A DNA stretch of 64,000 nt from Nannochloris sp. 'desiccata' (lineage: Eukaryota > Chlorophyta > Trebouxiophyceae > Chlorellales > Chlorellaceae): the NCBI GenBank assembly GCA_019044685.2, contig JAGTXX020000003.1:372001-436000 (forward strand), read 5' to 3'. The notes beneath the pieces were generated by a model, which did not search any database, was not told the origin of the DNA, and saw only the letters and a program-made list of their open reading frames with translations. Positions 18,884 through 30,990 of this stretch are shown piece after piece (position 1 is the first letter of the stretch; each line of letters opens with the position of its first letter). Made by a program: the position numbers and the translations under genes.

Positions 18884-19430
18884 TGTATCTTAATCTCTAA
18901 TGTGCAAGGATATTTTTAAAGTTACGAAATGTTTTAATATTTTATTGCATTATAACTGAATGAATCTCTAGCAACTGAAATTCGCTTTCACGAGATTACC
19001 AGGAAGTTTGTTTACGTCATAGCGCATATATGATTTCGGCAATACCGAACTAGAAACGCCTAAAGAGTAAAACAAGCTAACAAAACAGAAACCAACATGA
19101 GTTCATCAAAGATTAGAAAAGTGAGCGACCAGTCTCAAGGCGCCGCCGTCGGCTGGGTGCTGGCAATGACAAATGCATGAAGAAACACGTTAGTTGGAAC
19201 TATCGTGATTTTAAAAGTGCAGTAATCCATGGCATATGCAATAAAACATTTACAGAGAGCCAAAGGGAGGAGCAAAAGCTTGAAACGACAAAAAAAAGGC
19301 TAATGTAGTTGTGGGAGAAATAAAAAAGCAGTAGAAAATTTAGATTTTGACATGCTTTTAGACGGAATTAAGTATATATCTATAATCCTATAGGTAGTGG
19401 TCAAATGCAAGGTTTTTTTGTTGAGTTCCT
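18884..19430. other. Intergenic, no gene recognised
   Basis: 547 bp of AT-rich sequence upstream of the PHS1-like gene and downstream of the PAM2-motif gene. A 28-codon plus-strand frame near 19097-19180 has no recognisable features. Confidence 0.5.
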
Positions 19431-20405
19431 TTAAGAGGAAGATCTTTCTGCCCACTCAAGCAGGAAGATTTCTCCAGCAGTGCGTCCAACGACACTGCCA
19501 AATTCGTCGACGTACCACCATTTGGAGACAAACTCCTTGGCGTACGCATTGAGACGTGTGGAAACGAATTCCTTTGCGTAGGGATTAAGCCTGGTAGGTA
19601 CAAACTCTTTGGCATTAGGGTTCAATTTGAATTCAGACGCCCTCTTTTCTTTCCCAGAATTAGAGCCGCCATAGCAGCTGCCACCAGCACCGTCTTTATC
19701 GCCAGTTTTTTTCAGCTGGTCAACACGCACCAAGGCCGACTTCTTCGCAGCTTTAATTGCTACGGTGCCATTATTAATATTAAACGGCCCAAGAACTGAG
19801 CCATGGGCACTCAGGGGCGTAGCCCCACCAGGAGTGCCAACACTGCTGGCGTTGGACACAGAGCGGTCAAACTTGGCTAAAGCAGCCACGGTCTTGATTG
19901 GGCGAAGAGGAGGGGTGATAATATCCTCTTTTGCATCTTTGGCGTTAGTTTCAGCAGTTGTGGCCACATTGGTAGGCTCAACCAGACCAGTCTTCTGCTG
20001 CTCATCGAGCTCAGGCAGCAAGGTTGGGAGCTGCAATGCCAAGTGGTTAAATGCCGGCGTTTTAATTACAGCAGTAGCTGCAGTAGCAATAGAAGAGCTA
20101 AATGTGGAAACAACACATTTCTGCGCTGCTTTTGCTCCAATTGAGCTGTTGCCAATGGGCACCAGTTGGTTGACAACCATATCGTCAAGTCCAACTGGTG
20201 ACGTAGCATCTACCACCTCCTCATCAATAACTTCTGCTATGTCTACAACATCATCTGTTGGTTCAGCCTCGGAATTCGTAACCTTTTTAGCCTCACGAGC
20301 TGCCATGGCCTTGTGGCGCAAAGATCGCACAAGTCTAAATACACCTCCAACGGCAACTGCAGCAAGAATTGAAGATTGTATTTGAATATCAATAGTATAC
20401 GACAT
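19431..20405 (-). CDS. Protein with N-terminal hydrophobic segment and three tandem PAM2-like motifs
   Basis: 324 residues. A short hydrophobic stretch (about 11-26, SSILAAVAVGGVFRLV) followed by basic residues could anchor the protein in a membrane. The middle is acidic and then Ala/Thr/Ser-rich, probably disordered. Near the C-terminus three consecutive 12-residue units occur: FKLNPNAKEFVP (about 259-270), TRLNPYAKEFVS (271-282) and TRLNAYAKEFVS (283-294). The first is a textbook PAM2 motif (LNPxAxEFxP), which binds the MLLE domain of poly(A)-binding protein; the Phe and Leu anchors are kept in all three. A folded-looking tail (WWYVDEFGSVVGR...LLEWAE) follows. Likely role: recruiting PABP and mRNA to a membrane. 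That is inference; I do not recognise the family. Confidence 0.7.
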   Translation of the reverse strand: MSYTIDIQIQSSILAAVAVGGVFRLVRSLRHKAMAAREAKKVTNSEAEPTDDVVDIAEVIDEEVVDATSPVGLDDMVVNQLVPIGNSSIGAKAAQKCVVSTFSSSIATAATAVIKTPAFNHLALQLPTLLPELDEQQKTGLVEPTNVATTAETNAKDAKEDIITPPLRPIKTVAALAKFDRSVSNASSVGTPGGATPLSAHGSVLGPFNINNGTVAIKAAKKSALVRVDQLKKTGDKDGAGGSCYGGSNSGKEKRASEFKLNPNAKEFVPTRLNPYAKEFVSTRLNAYAKEFVSKWWYVDEFGSVVGRTAGEIFLLEWAERSSS

Positions 20406-20474
20406 GTATAAAGGGTATGAGAGGGACTCTGGCTGTAGTTATTGGCAAAAATCCCCACTGCCCATCTATTAACA

Positions 20475-20702
20475 ATGAGTACGGAAGTAGCAGCTGCAGT
20501 CCTGCCAGGACCGCCACCGCACATTCAGTTGCGGTATTATATGTCATTGTACGACTTACCCACGCCGACAGCCAATAGCAATGGCTGTCCACAAGGAGAA
20601 CGTCTCATCGTAGTAAATCCTTGGCTCAAACTATATGCCAAGCACTCATTTATTGGTAATGAATTACCAATAAATAACTTTGTCAGTATTAAACCACTGT
20701 AA
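20475..20702 (+). CDS. Small hypothetical protein
   Basis: 75 residues from ATG 20475, starting 69 bp from the divergent PAM2-motif gene. It begins MSTEVAAAVLPGPPPHIQLRYYM and has no recognised domain or membrane segment. The position close to a divergent start gives slight support. It may be a first exon or spurious. Confidence 0.2.
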   Translation: MSTEVAAAVLPGPPPHIQLRYYMSLYDLPTPTANSNGCPQGERLIVVNPWLKLYAKHSFIGNELPINNFVSIKPL

Positions 20703-21633
20703 TAAAATCAGCATGCGTAACTTTAACGCTAAATTAATATGGTGAGAAGGGCAGTTGGAGACTGCTTAACCACCCACCACCCACTAGTCCATGTGTCTTT
20801 TCCAGTCCAGCTGGCAAAACAGGTGTCCTAGACGCTCAAAGTAGATGCAGAAGCGGCATGTAGCCGAGCAGTAATAGAAAGTACTATCACCTAAGCACGG
20901 GGGCCGCCAACTAGTCAGAATTTGGAGAGAGTGAGAGGCTTTTCTGCTCCTGCCGCAAAGACCGCTGCATCACAACATGTTGACCAGCAAAAGTTGTTGC
21001 GCCAAAGCTAGTAGACAGGCTTTCAATCATTCCATACCCAATTAGTGAATTTAGTGCGTTATAATTGGGAAGCATGGCATCTCCCAAACCGGTGCAAAGC
21101 AATATTTCTGACACAGCATGAGCTCATCAAAAGCTGTTGAAGTCTAGCCAAAAAGCAGCCTTGGTCACTTCTTGCTAGCTTTGATAAATCTTGTTAAATT
21201 ATAGCGGTTATCAAGAGACTGATGAAAGTCTAAAAAGCTGAAGTTTCTATCCCAAGGCAAGCTCATTTTCGGGATTGAAGAACTTGGCAGCAGAGAAAGT
21301 CACAGCTACATACCTTTTAATCGATAAAATTAGTTCTCTTCTTGCATGAAATATATAGAAGATCAGATTTATATCACTTGGGCAGCTCATTTGGCAAACA
21401 GGCTCAGCACAGAAGCTTTTCTGAGCAGGGTATGCTCCCGCACGCTGCGTGACGCTGGGTGCCCATGACAAATAAGCTAGCTTTTCTAGAATCAACTGTC
21501 AATTTCTTAAGTAATGTTAAATGCAGCATATGAAATGCAGGACCACTATCACTAAAGGGTCTCAAGGTCGCGCAGGTATTGTTGCAAGATACAAATTAGT
21601 AGTTATGGTGTTTCTGGATAGTTGTCGTCTTGA
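20703..21633. other. Intergenic, no gene recognised
   Basis: About 930 bp, AT-rich. Only short frames without motifs on either strand. Confidence 0.5.
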
Positions 21634-22343
21634 TTAAGGCACGGGCTGAAAATCTTGCGGCGTAAGGCATCGCAGCAGCGAAAGCTTATCTCTGTTCGTG
21701 ATACGTGAGAGCATGAAGTTGTGCAAGCCAGCAGCAAAAGCGTTCTTGACGTCCAGAACGCAGCGGCCAGAAATTGCGCTGCCTTGGGCCTTGTGGCCCG
21801 TCACGGCATAGGCCAGCTTCGATGGAAAGCAGGACCTCGTTATTCTAGTGTTTAAGGTGGTTACAGACTCCTGATCGCATTTGCTCCTGGTGACCGCGAA
21901 GTCAGTGCCGTCAGCGTTGAGTCTGACAACCACTCTGTCGATATTGGCAGGTGGGTCGTTGTCATTCCAGTCGGCATTGTGCTCATCCAACAACGCGACT
22001 ATTGTTCCTGCAGGAACGAAACTAGTTGGGATAACCACGCTGACTGTGAACAAAATTGTAATACCAGCAAGAAGGAAAGGAAATATCGGAGCTTGCCTGT
22101 TGCGCCCGTTGGAGGCGCCTCGCTTGAGTTGACGTTCATGGTCAGCATCACCTTGGCTCCAATGGCCAGCAGGGGCAGCTCGTTGAACTTCTGGTCCTGG
22201 ATGTAGCTTAGTACCGATTCATTATCGCCCTGGTAGGCAGTCAAGGACGGGTTCGCTACCACCGTAGTAGGGAACAACGCCTGCACTTGGTCTCTGTGGG
22301 TGCATATGACAATGACATCTCGACCTTCGGCGATCCAGTCATT
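21634..22343 (-). pseudogene. Pif1-type helicase C-terminal fragment
   Basis: Two pieces (22097-22343 and 21634-22007) join in frame if an 89-bp intron with a GC donor (acag/gcaagc) and tgcag acceptor is removed. The joined protein reads DVIVICTHRDQVQALFP, LPLLAIGAKVMLTMN, PPTGATG/TIVALLDEHN, FPSKLAYAVTGHKAQG and LSRITNRDKLSLLR, ending DFQPVP. These are the last third of a Pif1/RecD2-like helicase, including the TGHKAQG and LSRIT motifs. The Walker A and DEAD-like part is absent: an in-frame stop lies directly upstream (22344-22346) and no helicase exon was recognised further up. Most likely the remnant of a Helitron-type or Pif1-derived element. Confidence 0.65.
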
Positions 22344-22757
22344 TTATGTGCATCACCGCCGAGAAATATGAGTTGATTTTGGATGTATAGCTGTGCGGCG
22401 GTTTTGGGCGGAGGGCGACCCACTTACCGACATCGTTGAAATACGCGAAACCTATGTAGTCCCAATAGGAGCAAAATTTGGCCGCCTCGGACGATGTTCT
22501 CAGTAGCAGAAGCAGCCCCCGCCTTCTTCCTCAAATTTGCATTTTACTGAAAGATTTTGGATAATTCTCTATGTTAGATTACACTGAAATGCTGAGATCT
22601 CAATAAAAGAATAAGAAGAGGAAAAACCAGCAAGAAATAAAATCATACAATCTGCTATTCTAGTTTTCTCTACCGTCAATAGATGCGCTACCGTGCGATT
22701 TCTGAAAGCGCCAACCGACGTCGAGTGTCCCAATGCTATAACCTAAAACTCTTTCTT
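22344..22757. other. Intergenic / degraded element sequence
   Basis: About 410 bp between the helicase remnant and the MLO gene. A minus-strand gtaagt donor-like site lies near 22428-22433, but no flanking exon could be identified. Confidence 0.35.
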
Positions 22758-25068
22758 CTAAGTAGGAGCTTGCAACTCGATAAGCTCAGCCTTTAATTTA
22801 TGTATCTCTGCCATCACAACCGCTTGCGTCCTTCTCTCCCCTGCTCCCTGTTGCTGAATATCCAACTGCTGCTGAGGTGGCTGCTTTTCCACATCAACAC
22901 CGGTGGTACCACCACCTTCACCGCGTACTCCCTTCTTACCAGCCTCAATTATAACCGCTTTTGGTCTCATATGCATAACCAAAGCCCATGCAGGGATAGT
23001 CACATACGCCATCCACACCAACAAGATCCCAGGCCCTATTAAACCGGCATACCACGGCAATTTTCCAGGCAACCATTTCCAAAGTTCCTGCTCTGTATCG
23101 ATGAAAAAACAGGAATCCCCTCCAAACTGCCACCAAAAGAACAATGCACTTGAAAAACTCGTCGAACATAAGAAGATAATACCTCCTATGGGTAAAGAAA
23201 GCCAGCCAGGATTGTTGTACCACCGAGAAACACTGCGTATTCGATGTGGCCGCCCACCTCTACAAGAAAATCTAATCGCAGCAACGAGCCAAATATTTAT
23301 TCCTAACACAGTTAAGCACGCTATGAGCATGAAGAGTGATAAAACCCAGCCAGCAAGTCCACTGAGCAGCCATTCTAGTATTAAAATCGCCCACGTCACG
23401 AGACTCGCCCCAATAATCTGTCCGAGATCAAAATCCAAGTGGATCATCAACTCACTGACCCAATCATACAATTCCGGAAGCTTATGAGATCCCACATAAG
23501 CAATTCTCATTGTAGAAAACTCGTATTGTGAGACTAAATTAGGTAAGAGAGCTTGTCCGAAACAGATTGCGCTTTCGCCCAGACGGTGGCGTTTTCTCAA
23601 AAGGCGAGAATCTCGTCTCATCCAATGACGGTGGAAAGTTTTTGCTGCATTTTTTACTTCAGAGATAAAACTACTAGCTGCTTGATTGACACTACTCGTA
23701 GGTGCTGGTGTAGGTGCATCTCCATTCTCTCCATTCTCTTCTTCGTTGATGTTGATCCCATTTCTGTCAACCGCCACCCCCGCACCAACTGTAGCAACTG
23801 GGGTTGGATCGGTATTACTATTATTTCGCTCAGTCATAATTGCTTCTTCTAGTGGTAAAGGGTTTTCTTCGGCAATAGAGAGCAACGAGTCAAATCTACG
23901 TCTACCTATTCCTGGAGAGCTGCCTTCTCTGTTGGCGTCAGCCATAACCTCACTCTCACTCCCATCACGGCCAAGGTGACCACTATTCTCAGCTAAATTA
24001 GTGTTTATTAGATTATTCGGGCCATTGATTATATCTTCGTTCTGCCATCGTCTCCATTGCCTAACTCGCATTCCAGCTAAAATCACCACACCGACAGAAA
24101 TAAAGACGTGCATGGCAGCCGTAGTAAAAACTAATAAATGTAATTGATGAAGGGCAGAGTAACTAATAGCTGGATAACTGCCATTCCCACAATCTCCTGC
24201 GTAAAATGGACCTTCGCACCGGAATGTAGTGATTTCGGGAACTATATGAAGCCCTTCTTCTTCTATGTCGCTGGTCGATGTTGATGCTTCTAACAAGGAA
24301 CGGCGAAGCCCACCACCACCGCTGTTGCTGCCACCTACTGAGCTAATAGCATTAGTGAGACTTCCATTTGCAACAAAATTACAAAATTCAGTCGGGCTGA
24401 TATCGTTAACAAGCGATCCAAGTACGTTTTCATAGATAAATTGATCTTCTTTTGCTCCGTACGGAGCACAAATTTCATCGGCACCAGGGACAACAGCTGG
24501 GTTGTATGTAGATTCTGGCCAGCCTAAGCTACAACCACAATATGATTCTTTTGTAGTTTGATTGAAAGCACAGGAATGGCTCATCATGGCGCAGGTGGTG
24601 ACGCCATATGTGTTGGATAAACAGCACGGACAATCATTTAAACTTTGTAAAAGCGTCCAGTCAGCTTGTGAAGTTTTGTAACTTATGCAAATGTCAGGGA
24701 TATAGTCTTGAAATAACATTAGAATTAATGAGACAAAGCCTAGGAGTGTTAATTCTAGGACGGCTTTGTCCACCGCTTGGACAAGACCTGCACGACCCCG
24801 GTTGCGGAGAGTTCGTTTAAGAGCATGGATGCCGTGCTCAAAACCGAGCGTGAGGATAAGAAAAAACACAAGAAGAATGGCCAGAACGTAGGTTGGTGTC
24901 TGTAGAAGATTAAAATAGGGGATTTTTAAAAAAAAAAGTGGCGGTGTCCGGAGAGCGGCGGGGCCTATAGAATGCTGTTGGATATCTTTCAGAACAAGAG
25001 AAGACTCTATAACTTACCTCGAGAAGTGAAGTGCTGAGTCCCTCTATACTCACACTTCCAGCCTGCAT
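22758..25068 (-). CDS. MLO-like: MLO-family seven-transmembrane protein
   Basis: Exon 1 (25018-25068, 17 codons) and exon 2 (22758-24899) join across a 118-bp intron as LLE/TPTYVL, giving 730 residues. The LLETPTYVLAILLVFF start, then LKRTLRNRG, LLGFVSLILMLFQ, and the central ALHQLHLLVFTTAAMHVF with RVRQWRRWQNE are MLO hallmarks. The later HLDFDLGQIIGASL and hydrophobic pairs complete the multi-span layout. A long, Asn/Gly-rich cytoplasmic loop is inserted before the FHRHW block, and the first outside loop is rich in cysteines (CPCC, CGC). MLO proteins of plants sit in the plasma membrane, bind calmodulin and have been described as calcium-permeable channels. The 5' ends of this gene and the ABC transporter diverge. 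Confidence 0.85.
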
Positions 25069-25529
25069 AGCAAGTTTAAAGAGTTTGAAAAGACCATAAT
25101 GTAGGATTTAGAAGTGGCAGATGTTCAATTATTAGCCAATATTTTTCTAGGATTTGGCAAACAGATCTCGTTTTCAACGTACCATGAATGTTCAATGTTG
25201 TAGAAGGTAAATATAGATCGTAGCGAAGCAATTAAACATAGGAAAAGCTCAGAACTATAAAATCGATCATCGCATCGGATTTAGTTTTTGACCCAGCTTT
25301 CAAAGTGAGAGTCTCGCGTGCTCTGAATCCAGAGGTTATACTATAGAGGTGCTAATGAACGTACTTTTTATTCCTCCACGCGAAAGTTAAACGAAAGACA
25401 CTGAAGAGTGGGGGGTGGGGAGGCCCCCAATGTTATGAACTGTGTACTTTGTCCCACGCAGTCAGCATTTATTTTTATTTTATTCGAAATCAAGATCTTT
25501 GTTTAATCTCGGGAAGTGCTCCACTTCAA
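25069..25529. promoter_or_regulatory. Divergent promoter region (MLO / ABC transporter)
   Basis: 461 bp between two divergent start codons. No ORF; includes a short G-rich run near 25411-25425. No element assigned. Confidence 0.45.
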
Positions 25530-28500
25530 ATGAGCGAGGATTACCCTTTGACTGCGGCCAAGACAGCATCTTTTACTTACCTCAACAGGTACATTTAAAT
25601 GAACACTTGATCATCAAGGTTTACCTCCCTTGCCTAACGCGAGAAAATAACATCCACTAATGATATATGCTTTGCAGATTTGTGGATGGCAGAGCATGGC
25701 TGTTTCTTATCTTGGGTTTGTTTGGAGCTACAGGCCAAGGTTGGTTTTCTCCACATCGTGCATTTGCAAGCTTTGGAAGTATTATTTTCTAAACGAACTA
25801 TCAATTTGAGTGCAGGTGCCCTGGTACCCTTTATTGGCCCCCTAGTTGGCAAGGTGTTTAATTCTTTAGGCGTCCAGGCTCAAGATGGCACCGACTCTCA
25901 AGCTGCCACTGACTCTATCGTTGCCGGTGGGTCCTCTCAAACAACAACACTGACCTTTTCTTAGTATTCCTTTACGTAATAATGCAGTTTACCGCTTCTA
26001 ATTTGATAACATTCGCTGCAGGTATTAACGAAGCATGCCTGCAATTTGTTTATTTTGGGCTAGGCCTGTGGCTTGCAAACATCATGAACTCTATCGGTAC
26101 CCGGAATGCAGGTAAAATTCTTCATCTTCTTCTTTATATTTCTTACAAATTTCTAATAGTTAATCATTTCAAATAGACATTCTCTACCCCGGTGGAACTT
26201 TTCCAAGCCTTCCCTATAAATGGCGTGCATATTCGCCCTTCGTTCTCTTCTCTTCCTCTTTGCAGTGTATCGAATAATGAAAAACATAAAACAGCAATGC
26301 TTTGCCTCTGCCTTGGATCGTAGCTGCACCTATTTCGATTCCACCTCCACTGGAGAAGTAACCAACGTTCTGCACGCACAGACCAACGTCATCATTGATT
26401 TCTTATCTGATAAACTGCCAATTTTGGCTGAATTAATGGGCACTGTCGTTGCTGGGTTGGCTATTTCGTTTTATTATGCTTGGGATGTGACCCTGGTAGC
26501 CATGGCGTCAGCTCCGGTGATTATCTGTATAGTCCATATAACAACAACGATCTCTTTAAAAGCTACATCTCGCAGCAATCAAGCGTTACAACGGGCCAGT
26601 GCATTTGCAAAAGAAGTTTTATCTAATATTCGTACTGTGTTCTCGTTTGATGCTGGGGAACGGAGCGCTGTAAAATATTCTAAAAAATTAGAGCCAGCTT
26701 TGAAGACTGGTACGGAAGCAGCATTTACGAACGGAATTCAAATTGGGTCTACGACCTTTTGTTCATTTGCTGCAATTCCTTTGGTTTTGTGGTATGGAGG
26801 CCTGCGTATCTCCCAGGGCGTCTACAATGGTAAGGATTTTTTCTTTCTTTCCTTCCTTCCATAACTTTTGCTGACAGACAGCCAGACGTCTTCATCAACT
26901 CGTTATCCTTTTATTGTATATTCTTCTTCAATATCATAACATTTCTAAATGATTTTATTTCCATAGGTGGTGACATCTTCTCTACGCTCGCCCCTCTGCT
27001 CATGATGGTCATGCAGATGGCGCAAAATGGACCAAAAATTAAGTTTTTCTCATTAGCCACAATGGCAATGGGCCACGTCAGATCTTTCTTAATCGATGAA
27101 ACTGGCATCCAAAAGACTGAAAATATGCCTGAAGTAAAAGACGTGAAAGGTACTATTGTCTTAGACCAAGTAAACTTTGCTTACCCATCTGCTCCTTCCA
27201 AGCAAGTGCTCAACAGCGTCAGCTTTACTGTACCAGCAGGAACAACTGCTGCGCTGGTCGGTGAAAGCGGTTGTGGAAAGTCAACAATGGTGGGCTTATT
27301 ACTGCGTCTCTACGATCCTACTTCAGGAAGAATTCTCCTGGATGGCGTAGATATCAATACCTACACTCTTCAGTCGTATAGAAAGCATATTGGCTTGGTT
27401 AGTCAAGAGCCAGTCCTGTTTGCGACAACAATCGGAGAGAACATCGGTTTTGGAAAAGAAAGTTCAAGCATGGAAGACGTCATATCTGCTGCTAAATCTG
27501 CGCAGATTCACGATTTCATCGTATCTTTACCTGATGGGTACGACACGCTCGTCGGGGAAAAGGGCACCCAGCTTTCTGGTGGGCAGAAACAACGTGTAGC
27601 CATTGCTCGTGCTTTCTTAAAAGCGCCCAAGGTATTTGTTTTGGATGAAGCTACCTCTGCGCTTGATACCCAATCTGAACGCGCTATCCAAGATGCTCTG
27701 CTGCATTTGACTGCAGGGTGCACTACAATTTCCATTGCGCATAGACTTTCAACTATCAAAGATTGTGATCTTATCGTAGGTACGAGGGCCGTTATTTCTT
27801 CAGAATTTGAAATTAAATCTTTAAAATAAATTTTTTCTTTTCTTTTAACCCAGTTGCTGAAATGGCCAATCATGCATTGTTTATTTTTATTCCAACTTGC
27901 AGTTGTCAGCCATGGCTCTGTTATTGAGCATGGCACTCACGATGAGCTCAAGAATGCAGATGGTGGGTATTCTGCATTGCTGTCCAAGTACATGAAGGCA
28001 GTGAAGGGAGAAGAAGAAGAAGAAGATACCCAAGCACGTAGTGAGAGAGATAACGTATTCTATACAGTTTCTAATAAGAAACTCGATAGTATGCGTCAAA
28101 TAGTGGTACGTTACCATTGTGTTTCTTTTTTACTTTTCACTTCTCTTGACCGTTGTTTTTAAAGCAAACTGATGCCGAGGCTAGGCTCTGATTTCAAGCT
28201 GAAAAGTTTCCCTTTTTTGACATTTTATGCAGTCCGCACGCTCTTCTGCATTCTCTTCCAGAACTTTGTCACTCGCTTCCAGAACAAGCACAGCAATAGA
28301 CGATGAAAAATATAAACTTACAACCAGGAATTCTCGTGGTGGTGGTCTTGCTCAAATCTCAACAAACTCGGTACCTCGAGTGCTCTCCCCTTCTTCTTTC
28401 TTATTACCTGGAGCTACCCGTACCCATACAGATACCCACTCAAAGGTCAATACTAGTGCTCTGGGGCTGAATCCTGATGAAGACGAGGTCGATTCTGAAG

Positions 28501-30633
28501 TACTCGTGGACAAAAGCCGTTTAATAGAACTAGTGAAGCCTGACATGAAGCTTTTAATTGTGGGGTGCTTAATGGCCGCTTTTGGGGGAGCAATGACCCC
28601 TTTTCAAGGTTTGGTGGTCTCTTTTATGTCTACAGTTTACTATCAACCTGTCGGAATGATGGAAGAGGTTCAAATGTGGGCTCTTATTTTGGTCGGTGCT
28701 GCCGTTGTTGCCGGGATTGCAGATTTTTTCAAAACATATTATTTTGAGAAAATTGGCCAAAATTTAGCATATACAGTCCGTTCTCGAATGATGAAGAGTC
28801 TCATGCGTCAAGAAGTAGCTTATTTTGATCAGGAAGAAAATAATAGTGGAGCTATAATTTCCCGGCTTGATACCGATGCCATCCATCTTAAAGGACAAGC
28901 AAGTGACAATTGGGGCATGCTTGCACAGATTGCTGGATGTCTTTTATGTGGATATCCCATTTCCTTCGTCTACAACTGGCGTATTACCCTTATTCTCACA
29001 GCTACCATTCCACTGATTTTGATCATGTCGGCAGTCACTCTTACGGCAACCTCGAAAATAATTACCCGGTCCCAAATGTTAGGTACAGATGCTGAGAACT
29101 TTGCTACAGAGTCTGTAGTCAACTACAAAGTCGTCGCTGCGTATAATTTACAATCGCACTTACGACAAGCGTACAATGAACGCTTGGAGCTTGTTCGGGG
29201 TCTGGAGTGGAAGCAATCTATCATCCAAGGTTTTGGTACTGGCGCAATGTTTTTCATGCTGTTTGGGATATATTCCCTTGCCTTTTGGTACGGTGGACAG
29301 CTAGTGAGTAAAGGTGAAGCTGATATGCTAAGTATTACTGCTGGAATTTTCCCAGTTCTCATGGCATTGCTGTTTATCGGTGGGGCTCAGGATGCTTTTC
29401 CAGACGTTGCCAAGGGTCAAGTAGCTGCCGAACGCGTATTTGAAATTTTGGATCGTGTACCTGTCATCGATAATAGTGGTAATGAAGGTGTAGAACCCGA
29501 AGAATGCAGTGGAAAGATCGCTTTCAGAGGAGTTAAGTTCTATTATCCACAACGACCTGATGTTGTCGTTTTCCGCTCTTTGACTTTAGACGTGCCTGCT
29601 GGTACTTCTGTGGCTCTGGTGGGAAGTTCTGGCTCTGGAAAGTCTACTATCGTTGGATTAACGTTGCGATTTTATGATCCTGTTGCTGGAAATGTGCTTC
29701 TAGATGATAAAAGACTGACTTCCTTGAACATTCATTGGCTCCGCTCTCAGGTCGGCCTGGTTGCCCAGGAACCAATTCTCTTTAATGGAAGCATCATGGG
29801 TACGTGGCAATTAAATCTAATAGTAAATTTGTTATAAAACCTCATTTGTAGCAGTGATAATAGACTGATTATCTCACTGTATTTCTCTTCTCTCTGCAGA
29901 CAACATCCGCTATGGCCGGCCTGAAGCGACTCTCGAAGAATGCACCGCAGCAGCAAAGACAGCAAATGCTTTAGATTTTATTGAAGCATTGCCTTCTGGG
30001 TTTAATACATCTATTGGTGACCAGCAAATCATGCTTAGTGGTGGACAGAAGCAGAGAATTGCTATTGCTAGGGCAATGATCCGACACCCTCAGGTAATTA
30101 AAAAACATCATTACGGGCGTTTTTTATTTTGGGGGAGATCATTTTTATTTTTTAAGAAATAATTACTGTGATACTCTCTTCTGACCAAAGTAATTGATAT
30201 TCTATTCATATTTAAATGTATCTTTTTCATTGATCTCATGTAGATTTTGGTCCTTGATGAGGCTACTTCTGCCTTGGATGCCACGTCTGAGCGGGTGGTG
30301 CAGGAGGCCCTGGACCAGGCAATGGTTGGACGTACAGCACTGGTTATTGCACACAGGTACGCTATGTAGTATGGGTTTGAGAGATTCGTTAGTATATGGA
30401 CGAGTAATTGTGTTTGAAAAATAAAAAGTAATTGCTAGATTACCCTATACTTTCTCCCAACTTCTTCTTGTGTATTTTTTTTTTTTTTTTTTTGCAGGCT
30501 GTCCACCGTCCGCAATGTGGATCGCATTGTCGTTCTCGAGCGTGGTAATATCGTTGAGTCTGGGACGCATGATGAGCTAGTGGCGAGCGGAGGGACGTAT
30601 GCTGTTATGTTGAATTTGCAGAAGGTGGGGTAG
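25530..30633 (+). CDS. ABCB: Full-size ABCB/MDR-type ABC transporter
   Basis: Eleven exons (25530-25588, 25678-25739, 25816-25926, 26022-26111, 26266-26829, 26967-27779, 27903-28105, 28233-29799, 29900-30093, 30244-30356, 30498-30633) keep phase throughout and give 1303 residues, the usual length of the family. Layout is TMD-NBD-TMD-NBD. NBD1 has Walker [10 protein letters not shown] (about residue 393) and LSGGQKQR with [10 protein letters not shown] (about 495). NBD2 has GSSGSGKST (about 1101) and LSGGQKQR with [10 protein letters not shown] (about 1200). Both ATP sites therefore look catalytic. The protein should export amphipathic or hydrophobic compounds across a membrane. It lies directly upstream of, and on the same strand as, the giant NRPS gene (357-bp gap), so it is a candidate exporter of that product (inference). 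Confidence 0.92.
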
Positions 30634-30990
30634 GCGAGCGTTAATACCCTTTCTCATTTCCTTCAAATAAAAATAAAAAATGCCGCTATCGGAAATGAAA
30701 TGTTGGTGTGGTAGGGTGGATGTAGAGCGTCATGATGCCCCAAAATGCTTCTATCTAGCTCGCTTGCTTAATAAATAGGAAAAACAAAACAAAAGAAGAT
30801 AATAGGAATGTGAAATGCCCCACATAGATTTCGATTTAGTAAATTAACCTGTAAGTGATTGCAATGATTGCAATTGGTATGAGTCAATTATTGACACGTG
30901 CTAACAATCTTGACGGATAGATGCACCTAACGCAGCACTGCAGGACTATCTAAGATTGAGGTCGTCACACTTTCAATCTGATGCAATTCT
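30634..30990. promoter_or_regulatory. Upstream region of the giant NRPS gene
   Basis: 357 bp between the ABC transporter stop codon and the NRPS ATG. It has aataaa signals for the upstream gene (about 30667 and 30771) and must hold the NRPS promoter. No specific motif assigned. Confidence 0.5.

Noticed and set aside
25734..25740. GC donor directly after ACAG in ABC transporter exon 2
   Set aside because: A canonical donor (caag/gttggt) six bases downstream keeps the same phase and gives a better GATGQGALVPF join.
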